A DNA stretch of 16,024 nt from Chitinophaga pinensis (GTDB lineage Bacteria > Bacteroidota > Bacteroidia > Flavobacteriales_D > Crocinitomicaceae): NCBI GenBank assembly GCA_945861175.1, contig CAMATR010000007.1, positions 1-16,024 of the forward strand. Direction: 5' to 3'. Positions 1 to 5,662 of this stretch are shown here, piece after piece; position 1 is the stretch's first letter, and each line of letters opens with the position of its first letter. Made by a program: the position numbers and the translations under genes. The notes under the pieces are model-generated. The model made no database searches, had not been told where the DNA came from, and was given only the letters and a program-made list of their open reading frames with translations.

Positions 1-323
1 ATAATGAAAAAAATAGCACCTTGTATTTTGCAGCAATAGAGTCTTCCTTTTCAAGGGATTTCTTTCATAAAAATGGTGTTTATGAGTTTGATTTAAATAC
101 ATTCTATTTTTATGAAAATGGTGTGTTTCATAAGCGATCAAGAGCGATAATTCAACTATCTAAATTCCTAAAGTTTCCTTTTAATTTATTGAGAGTATTT
201 TTAATAGTCCCACCATTTATTAGAGATGCTGTATATCGATTCATTGCCAAGAGAAGAAGAAAAATTGGTGGAGATTTTTGTGTTCTAATAGGAGAAAATG
301 AGATTAAAAGATTTTTGAATTAA
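1..323 (+). CDS. DCC (DUF393) family thiol-disulfide oxidoreductase-like protein, 3' fragment
   Basis: The frame is open from the left edge (first full codon at base 3) to TAA at 321-323, giving about 106 residues of a C-terminus. The order of features fits the DCC1/DUF393 family: an FAAIES strand, a short hairpin with a FYENGVFHKRSRA segment, an amphipathic helix, then VPPFIRDAVYRFIAKRR followed by a single Cys (GGDFCVLIG). In family members this tail corresponds to the IPxFIRDxxYxxIAxxRY...C segment. The defining N-terminal YDGxCxxC motif would lie upstream of the window, so redox function cannot be judged here. A TTG at 21 is only an internal codon and should not be taken as the start. The stop overlaps that of the convergent TerB-like gene within a shared TTAA. 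Family assignment is by remembered motif pattern and is fairly sure; the physiological role is not known. Confidence 0.72.
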   Translation, partial: NEKNSTLYFAAIESSFSRDFFHKNGVYEFDLNTFYFYENGVFHKRSRAIIQLSKFLKFPFNLLRVFLIVPPFIRDAVYRFIAKRRRKIGGDFCVLIGENEIKRFLN

Positions 324-727
324 TTATGAAAAGTTTTGAAAATCTCAATCAATCTATCGGAAGGCACCGTTTTATTCGGAAAATCATTCATAATTCGCAA
401 TACCTCTTCTGAAGCCATTGGATGAAGGCCCATTCTTATTCCGAGCTGCCGTAAATAACTCATTTCATTTTGATCCATGAGATTATCTGAATTCATCATT
501 AGCACCAGTCGTTGAAAAAGCAGGATTCGCTGATGTTCCAACTTTGGTGGGTTTAATTCAATATACTGCTCAAAAAGCTCAATCAACTCTGCTTTAGAAA
601 TACCCATTTGAGTGACTAAAAGCACCAAAAACTCGAATTCTATTGATTTCGAATCATCATCTGCTTGAGCCATTTTAATCAACTGCTCCAGTAGTTGCCT
701 TTTTTCATCTTTTTCTTTATCGTTCAT
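320..727 (-). CDS. TerB-like all-helical cytoplasmic protein
   Basis: This is a 135-residue soluble protein with no signal peptide or membrane segment. It is predicted to be almost wholly helical: a charged N-terminus, then EFLVLLVTQMGISKAELIELFEQY, a second helical block around QRILLFQRLVLMMNSDNLMDQNEMSYLRQLGIRMGL, and a C-terminal helix. The second block (a hydrophobic helix, then an acidic MMNSDNLMDQNE turn, then a helix ending in GIRMGL) resembles the TerB tellurite-resistance fold, in which acidic residues in such turns can bind metal. Such stand-alone TerB-like proteins are common in Bacteroidota and most have no known function; tellurite resistance should not be assumed. It starts one base after the stop of the upstream hydrolase gene, so the two are probably co-transcribed and translationally coupled. 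It converges with the DCC-family gene. Confidence 0.62.
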   Translation of the reverse strand: MNDKEKDEKRQLLEQLIKMAQADDDSKSIEFEFLVLLVTQMGISKAELIELFEQYIELNPPKLEHQRILLFQRLVLMMNSDNLMDQNEMSYLRQLGIRMGLHPMASEEVLRIMNDFPNKTVPSDRLIEIFKTFHN

Positions 728-728
728 A

Positions 729-1559
729 TCAAATTTTTTCTAAAAAGATTTTAGTGATTTCGCAAACTTGGAGCATTTGAAAAGGGATTTCTTTATTTGT
801 CCATGGTTGTTTGGATTCAAAAGTATGATTCCCATTTTCAATGATGTGTAATTTTGTATTCAACCATTTTGCTAATTCATAACCCTCATCGATTGGAACT
901 GAGGTATCCGCATTGCCATGAATCAGCAGTGTGGGCTTTGTTGAGTTTTTACATTTTAATTCAATATTGAGCAATTCTTTGTGCAAAGAATATTCTTCGA
1001 ATTGAATGTATTTATTTGGCATTTGCTGCTTTGTTCTGCTGTTTAAATTGAATCTCACATCTTCAGCCTTCCATTTCTTTAAATCATCACCAGAGGGAAA
1101 GCGTTTTGCCATGTTGCTCATTCCGGCCCAAGAAACGATTGAACAAATATCTTTATTATTTGAATGCAGCAATGCAATTCCAGCTCCCCTTGAGTGACCA
1201 ATTAATGAAATGGTTTTGCATCTAGAAACTGTTTCTTTGATCCAAGAAATGACGGATAATGAATCAATGTATTCTTTATAATAGGAGTTGACAGAAAATG
1301 CATCGAGATCAGAAAAATCAATTCTATTCTTTATCGTTCCGCCGTTATGGGAAGCATTGTATTTGCAGAATCCAAATCCATGGTCTACGAAATATTTTTC
1401 AACTAAATTCCAGCAGCCCCAGTCTTTATATCCCATAAAGCCATGCATAAAAAGAATTAGCTGTCCATTAAATGCTTCAGGAACATTAAGATCAAGCAAA
1501 CTTTTTTTTCCTTCAGCTCCTGAAAAAATACTGTTTCGTATGAATTGTTTTGAGGACAT
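729..1559 (-). CDS. Alpha/beta hydrolase (serine esterase/lipase-like)
   Basis: This 276-residue cytoplasmic protein has a complete alpha/beta-hydrolase signature. An oxyanion-hole HG lies at residues 39-40 (LILFMHGFMG), the nucleophile elbow GHSRG carries Ser123, the acid is Asp218 in HGNADTSVP, and the catalytic His is His245 in NGNHTF. No signal peptide or lipobox is present. The spacing of the triad and the HGxxDxxVP loop match the dienelactone-hydrolase/prolyl-oligopeptidase-like groups, but the substrate cannot be told from sequence. The ATG at 1557-1559 is the only sensible start, because the next Met (residue 38) lies inside the core HG motif. The stop is separated by one base from the ATG of the TerB-like gene, indicating a two-gene operon. 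The gene is divergent from the sugar-phosphate operon across a ~195-base gap. Confidence 0.85.
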   Translation of the reverse strand: MSSKQFIRNSIFSGAEGKKSLLDLNVPEAFNGQLILFMHGFMGYKDWGCWNLVEKYFVDHGFGFCKYNASHNGGTIKNRIDFSDLDAFSVNSYYKEYIDSLSVISWIKETVSRCKTISLIGHSRGAGIALLHSNNKDICSIVSWAGMSNMAKRFPSGDDLKKWKAEDVRFNLNSRTKQQMPNKYIQFEEYSLHKELLNIELKCKNSTKPTLLIHGNADTSVPIDEGYELAKWLNTKLHIIENGNHTFESKQPWTNKEIPFQMLQVCEITKIFLEKI

Positions 1560-1754
1560 ACATCAAAATTAATACTTTGCATTTTAAAGAGAATAAAATA
1601 ACCTTGTTTGTTATACATCAAGAAAATATATTAAAATAATTAACAAACAATTTTTTAACCTAAAGCTATTCAATAGTCAATTATGTATATGTACTTGAAT
1701 TGCTATCTTTAGCCTCGTAAAACCCACAAATTACGGGAATAATTTCTAGTGAAA
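1560..1754. promoter_or_regulatory. Divergent intergenic region, presumed promoters
   Basis: This ~195-base, very AT-rich gap separates the minus-strand hydrolase operon from the plus-strand five-gene operon and must hold both promoters if they are not driven from elsewhere. On the plus strand the best candidate is TATCTTTA at 1704-1711, seven of eight to the Bacteroidota -7 consensus TAnnTTTG, lying about 43 bases before the ATG at 1755. I see no well-placed TTG -33 element. On the minus strand an exact TAATTTTG lies at 1571-1564, but only 4 bases separate it from the hydrolase ATG. No riboswitch-like structure was recognised. Confidence 0.35.
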
Positions 1755-2759
1755 ATGAAAATATCTGCTTCCATTTATAGCGATAAAACACGCGATCTTA
1801 AAGATGTTATTATGGATTTAGTTGATCATCAGGTTGACATGCTTCATGTTGATTGCAATGATGACTTAAGTGTCTTTGATGATATTCAAAAAATCAGGCA
1901 ATTGTGCAAAATACCGATTGATTTGCACATCATTACTCAAGATCCAGAAAAGTATTTCCCCTATTTGGAAAAGTACCCTGTTGAATATTTGACTTTCCAA
2001 TTTGAGGATTTGACAAAAAAGCTTTCTATTCCAAAATCTATAGTAGGAAGGAAAGGTTTGGCTATCGTGACTCCAACTTCAGTCGATGTATTTGACGAGT
2101 TTATTGATTTTGATTTTATTTTAATTATGGCAACAATCCCCGGTCAAAGTGGTGGGGTTTTTGACCGTATAAACTTCTCAAAAATTCGGCAATTCAGAAA
2201 AAAATATCCAACTAAATCAATTCATGTTGATGGCGGTGTAAATGGTGAGGTTTCTTTTATTCTAAGAAATATGGGAGTTAGTTCTTCTGTATCTGGATCT
2301 TACTTGTTTAATGCTCCCAGTGTTGGACATGCTCTTATGAATTTAACTAAACGAAATATGGAGTCTCAATTTTTAGTTGAAGATTTCATGATTCCAATAG
2401 AGGAATGTCCTTACGTAATTGAAAGTAAGTTGACTTTACGTTCCGTGCTAGAAACAATAGAGCAAGGAAATATGGGATTCTGTTTGGTAATTTCAAATGA
2501 TGGTATGCTAAAAGGACTTATTTCCTCTGCTGACATTCGAAAGTCACTTTTGAGACATCTTGATAATATTGCAGAAATCAGTGTTGAAGAAATGATTAAT
2601 AAAAGGCCTATTGCTATTGAAAGTGATAATACTATTTTGCAATTACTTCAACTCATTAAACAATGTTCATTTCCTGTAATGTACCTTCCGGTGTTAAAAA
2701 ATGGTACAAAATCCGCTGGAATTGTTAACTTTACAAACCTTATTAAAGGAGAAATATGA
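1755..2759 (+). CDS. Ribulose-phosphate 3-epimerase-like TIM barrel fused to a CBS-domain pair
   Basis: Residues are numbered from the ATG at 1755 (334 aa); an in-frame GTG at 1749 is a less likely start. Residues 1-200 form an RPE-like barrel. HVD (His31, Asp33), DLH (His58) and VDGG (Asp159) match the metal-binding and acid/base residues of ribulose-5-phosphate 3-epimerase, and SGS (180-182) matches its second phosphate loop. Two regions deviate. The usual DVMDGxFVPN stretch is shortened to DCNDDLSVF, and the NPGFGGQ phosphate loop reads IPGQSGG (129-134). Residues ~208-334 are a CBS pair: VEDFMIP...GLISSADIRKSLL, then VEEMINKRP...SAGIVNFTNLIKGEI. This pair resembles the C-terminal half of arabinose-5-phosphate isomerase (KdsD). 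RPE is normally a ~220-residue single-domain enzyme. The stop overlaps the next ATG by four bases. I infer a ligand-regulated epimerase or isomerase of a sugar phosphate; the substrate is unknown and need not be ribulose 5-phosphate. Confidence 0.82.
   Translation: MKISASIYSDKTRDLKDVIMDLVDHQVDMLHVDCNDDLSVFDDIQKIRQLCKIPIDLHIITQDPEKYFPYLEKYPVEYLTFQFEDLTKKLSIPKSIVGRKGLAIVTPTSVDVFDEFIDFDFILIMATIPGQSGGVFDRINFSKIRQFRKKYPTKSIHVDGGVNGEVSFILRNMGVSSSVSGSYLFNAPSVGHALMNLTKRNMESQFLVEDFMIPIEECPYVIESKLTLRSVLETIEQGNMGFCLVISNDGMLKGLISSADIRKSLLRHLDNIAEISVEEMINKRPIAIESDNTILQLLQLIKQCSFPVMYLPVLKNGTKSAGIVNFTNLIKGEI
2745..2751 (+). promoter_or_regulatory. Strong Shine-Dalgarno for the DAHP-synthase-like gene
   Basis: AAAGGAG lies four bases before the ATG at 2756 and inside the last codons of the RPE-CBS gene. 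Bacteroidota genes rarely carry such clear SD sequences, and the neighbouring genes here do not. Together with the ATGA stop/start overlap it fixes the start and suggests efficient coupled translation. The same bases encode the IKGEI tail, so part of the match could be coding constraint. Confidence 0.55.
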
Positions 2760-3754
2760 TTATACATTTGAGGTCAAACGTGAATAAACAAGAAGCTAGT
2801 CAAATAGCTGAAGGTATAAAAGCGTTCCATATTATTTCTAATGGGAAAAATGTTTTAATAACTGGATCAGGCATCAAAGAAGTTCCTGAGTTTATTTCCG
2901 ATAAAGTAGACGCTTTTTGGACTTTTCCGAATGATATGCAGCTTGCTTCTCGCAACTATTTGAGTGAAACGAGAAAGGTGAAAATTGGCAATGTGACGAT
3001 AGGTGGTGATTCCAAAAACACTATTCTAATAGGTGGCCCCTGCTCAGTAGAATCTGAGGACCAAATTCGTAATTCTGCGCAATTGCTTGTAGGACTCGGG
3101 CTAACAACATTAAGAGGTGGATGCTATAAACCACGCACTAGTCCTTATTCATTTCAAGGTTTAGGTCTCGATGGTCTTAAGCTATTGGCAAAAATGAGGG
3201 ATGAATTCGGATTGAATGTTATAACTGAGGCAAGAGATGCTACTCATATTCAAGAAATCATTGATTATACCGATGTTATTCAAGTTGGCGCGAAGGCAAT
3301 GTATGATCAGGGAATTTTACGAGCTTGTGCTAAGACAAACAAACCTGTTTTGATTAAACGTGGTTTCGGAACTACTTTGCAGGAATTAGCTCAGGCGGCT
3401 GAATTTGTAATGTCAGGAGGGAATGAAAATGTTATACTTTGTGAACGTGGATTAAGAACTTTTGAAACCGGAACGCGATTTACACTTGATTTGTGTGGTG
3501 TAGCGTGGATGCAAGAGCATACCAATTTACCTGTTATTCTTGATCCTTCTCACGCGATGGGATACGCTTATGGAGTGCCCTCTTTGGCGAGAGCATGCGT
3601 TGCTATGGGAATTGATGGCTTACTAATAGAGGCTCACCCTGATCCAAGTGTAGCTAAATCCGATGCATCTCAACAATTAAATCATAATCAATTTCGGGAT
3701 CTTCTTGATGGATTAAAACCTGTTGCACAAAGTGTGGGATATAAAATCGTTTAA
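2756..3754 (+). CDS. 3-deoxy-7-phosphoheptulonate (DAHP) synthase-like aldolase, type I-beta
   Basis: This 332-residue protein has an N-terminal ferredoxin-like domain (~1-72), as in Thermotoga maritima DAHP synthase, then the (beta/alpha)8 catalytic domain. Visible motifs are GGPCSVES (Cys96), LRGGCYKPRTSPYSF (Arg120, Lys125), KRG (201-203), ILCERGLRTFE, DPSH (His266), EAHPDP (Glu292) and SDA (Asp303). Cys96, His266, Glu292 and Asp303 sit at a constant offset of six from the four T. maritima metal ligands. KPRTS is the DAHP-synthase form, as opposed to KANRTS of Kdo-8-P synthase. One motif is odd: the usual GARNMQNF reads GAKAMYDQ (178-185). The family condenses phosphoenolpyruvate with erythrose 4-phosphate, the first step of the shikimate pathway. 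Many Bacteroidota carry a DAHP synthase fused to chorismate mutase for that purpose; there is no such fusion here, and the sugar-phosphate neighbours suggest either a paralogue with another acceptor or a different product fate. Confidence 0.86.
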   Translation: MIIHLRSNVNKQEASQIAEGIKAFHIISNGKNVLITGSGIKEVPEFISDKVDAFWTFPNDMQLASRNYLSETRKVKIGNVTIGGDSKNTILIGGPCSVESEDQIRNSAQLLVGLGLTTLRGGCYKPRTSPYSFQGLGLDGLKLLAKMRDEFGLNVITEARDATHIQEIIDYTDVIQVGAKAMYDQGILRACAKTNKPVLIKRGFGTTLQELAQAAEFVMSGGNENVILCERGLRTFETGTRFTLDLCGVAWMQEHTNLPVILDPSHAMGYAYGVPSLARACVAMGIDGLLIEAHPDPSVAKSDASQQLNHNQFRDLLDGLKPVAQSVGYKIV

Positions 3755-3755
3755 A

Positions 3756-4433
3756 ATGTATTTGGAACAAAATATTAAAGGTCTTTGTGTAAAAAATGGA
3801 ATTGATTTCAATGGATTCCTAGATGATTTAGATGCAGACAATGTTAGCGAATTAACAATTTTTGATTTGGAGGCGGTTTGTGAAGAGTATGGTGTCGATA
3901 TGATGGCTCTATTATTTAAACCTATGTTCCGGAATGAATTATATGGTAAAAAAATAGATAAAATAAAATTACTTGTTCTTGATGTTGATGGCGTAATGAC
4001 GGATGCCGGAATGTATTTTACTGAAAGTGGTGATCAGATTAAGAAATACAATGCGAAAGACGGGATGGCTATTCAATATCTTGTTAAAAATAAGTTTCAA
4101 ATAGCAATAATTTCCTCAGGGTTCAAGACAGAAATGGTTAAAGCGAGAGCTGAGTTACTTGGTATCCAATTTTGTTATGTAGGCAGAGATCCGAAAATAG
4201 ATATTTTATCAAAACATTGCGCTGAACTTGGGATAGGCTTGGAAAATGTTGCAATAATTGGTGATGACGTCAATGATTTAGACGTAATTCGTAAAATTGG
4301 CTTTTCAGCATGTCCAAGTGATGCAGTTGCCGTTGTAAAAAGTCATGTAGATATAATTCTCACTAAAAAAGGTGGTGAAGGATGCGTACGTGAGTTTATC
4401 GATGCTTATTTATTAAAACAACCACTCAATTAA
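3756..4433 (+). CDS. KdsC-like HAD phosphatase with an XRE-like N-terminal domain
   Basis: This is 225 residues from the ATG at 3756, one base after the previous stop; an in-frame TTG at 3723 lies inside the previous gene and is rejected. Residues ~66-220 are a capless C0-type HAD phosphatase of the Kdo-8-phosphate phosphatase class. The motifs are LDVDGVMTD (Asp76 nucleophile, Asp78), IISSG (120-122), GRDPK (Lys147), IGDDVND (Asp170/171/174) and a C-terminal GGEGCVREF tail. Standard KdsC has TGR in the second motif, so ISSGF is a deviation. The first ~58 residues are extra. They read as five short helices (NIKGLCVKNGI...LTIFDLEAVCEEYGVDMMALLF) with the length and hydrophobic pattern of an XRE/HTH_3 domain, but without a clear recognition helix. 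Family members release phosphate from Kdo-8-P or KDN-9-P. Here the likely substrate is the 3-deoxy-ulosonate phosphate made by the preceding aldolase, which is inference from order. Confidence 0.82.
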   Translation: MYLEQNIKGLCVKNGIDFNGFLDDLDADNVSELTIFDLEAVCEEYGVDMMALLFKPMFRNELYGKKIDKIKLLVLDVDGVMTDAGMYFTESGDQIKKYNAKDGMAIQYLVKNKFQIAIISSGFKTEMVKARAELLGIQFCYVGRDPKIDILSKHCAELGIGLENVAIIGDDVNDLDVIRKIGFSACPSDAVAVVKSHVDIILTKKGGEGCVREFIDAYLLKQPLN

Positions 4434-4444
4434 ATACGACATAG

Positions 4445-5659
4445 ATGAAGATTGGATTAATTCGTGAGGGAAAGGTGCCGCCAGATAAAAGAGTGCCACT
4501 AACGCCTAAACAATGTAAATATCTAATGGTGCTTTATCCTGAATTGGAAATTATTGTTCAGCCGAGTCCAATTAGAGCATTCAAAGATGAAGAATATTCG
4601 GAACAGGGAATAGAACTGCATGAAGATTTATCTAATTGCGACCTTATTTTAGGAGTCAAGGAGGTTAATATTCAGGATTTGATTCCGAACAAAAAATTCA
4701 TGTTCTTTTCACATACAATCAAAAAACAGGCGCACAATCAAAAATTAATGCGTGCATTGATTGACAAGAACATCGAGATGATTGACTATGAATTAATTAA
4801 AGACAAGAAAAATAAAAGAATCATAGGATTTGGAAGATATGCAGGGATCGTTGGAACTTATAATGCATTTCTAACATATGGTTTAAAGAAAGGTCTTTAT
4901 GAGTTAAGACCAGCGAATCAGTGTCATGATCGTAAGGAGATGGAGGCAGAATTAAAGAAAATTAAACTCCCAAAAGATACACGAATCGTACTAACCGGTT
5001 TTGGTAGGGTAGGCAATGGGGCAAGAGAAATTTTGAATTTACTTCCTATTACTGAAATGACATCAGAGGAGTTTACATCAGGGACTTTTACTCATCCTGT
5101 TTTTACGCAATTAGAAGTTGGAGAGTATTACGCAAGGATAGATGGAAAACCCTTTGATAAAGCTGATTTCTATACCAATCCTGAAGTTTATAAATCGACT
5201 TTTGATCGATTTTTGAATCAAGCTGACATGTATATTCCTTGTCATTATTGGAGCAGTCGATCACCATTTATAATTACAAATGAAGATTTGAAAAGAAATG
5301 ATTTACGTTTATCAGTAGTTGCAGATATTTCATGTGATACTGACGGTCCAATAGCACCCACTATCAGACCAAGTAAAATTGTTGACCCAGTATACGGATA
5401 CGACCCACATACTGAGCAGGAAGTTGATTTCAAAAATTCAAATGCCATTGCAGTTATGGCTATAGATAATCTTCCTTGCGAATTACCAAAGGATGCGTCA
5501 GAGGATTTTGGTAATGAATTATCAAAAGTTGTATTTCCGTGTTTATTGAAGGAAGACCCTGACAATATTATTGGAAGAGCAACTGAAACAAAAAACGGAA
5601 TGCTTAATTATGGGTTTTTGTATCTTCAAGATTATGCTAATGGTGTCCTAACGCATTAA
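4445..5659 (+). CDS. LYS1-type saccharopine dehydrogenase-like NAD(P)-dependent oxidoreductase (AlaDH/PNT superfamily)
   Basis: This 404-residue cytoplasmic protein has the two-domain AlaDH/PNT fold. Signature stretches are IGLIREGKVPPDKRVPLTP (4-22), GVKEV with Lys72, FFSHTIKKQ with His90, FGRYAGIVGTYN (129-140), the Rossmann loop GFGRVGNG (185-192), ADISCDTDGPI (293-303) and MAIDNLPCELPKDASEDFG (338-356). Lys72 and His90 correspond to the catalytic Lys/His pair of yeast Lys1. That enzyme interconverts saccharopine with lysine plus 2-oxoglutarate, a reductive condensation of a 2-keto acid with an amine. Most flavobacteria make lysine by the diaminopimelate route, so the true substrate is uncertain. 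The gene starts 11 bases after the KdsC-like gene and ends 3 bases before the transporter gene, so it is probably in the same operon. Alternative: lysine catabolism, or an alanine-dehydrogenase-like activity. Confidence 0.8.
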   Translation: MKIGLIREGKVPPDKRVPLTPKQCKYLMVLYPELEIIVQPSPIRAFKDEEYSEQGIELHEDLSNCDLILGVKEVNIQDLIPNKKFMFFSHTIKKQAHNQKLMRALIDKNIEMIDYELIKDKKNKRIIGFGRYAGIVGTYNAFLTYGLKKGLYELRPANQCHDRKEMEAELKKIKLPKDTRIVLTGFGRVGNGAREILNLLPITEMTSEEFTSGTFTHPVFTQLEVGEYYARIDGKPFDKADFYTNPEVYKSTFDRFLNQADMYIPCHYWSSRSPFIITNEDLKRNDLRLSVVADISCDTDGPIAPTIRPSKIVDPVYGYDPHTEQEVDFKNSNAIAVMAIDNLPCELPKDASEDFGNELSKVVFPCLLKEDPDNIIGRATETKNGMLNYGFLYLQDYANGVLTH

Positions 5660-5662
5660 TAA

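Noticed and set aside
1564..1571. Exact TAATTTTG (minus strand) as promoter of the hydrolase gene
   Set aside because: Only 4 bases separate it from the ATG, which would place the transcript start at or inside the coding region, and no TTG lies at the -33 distance.
1006..1572. Plus-strand open frames opposite the alpha/beta hydrolase
   Set aside because: The minus-strand frame has a full catalytic triad and correct length; the plus-strand products show no domain pattern.
3723..3755. TTG-initiated longer form of the KdsC-like protein
   Set aside because: It would overlap the DAHP-synthase-like gene by 32 bases; an ATG one base after that gene's stop is far more likely.
5245..5565. 106-residue minus-strand frame inside the LYS1-like gene
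   Set aside because: It lies entirely within a well-conserved coding region and its product has no recognisable feature.
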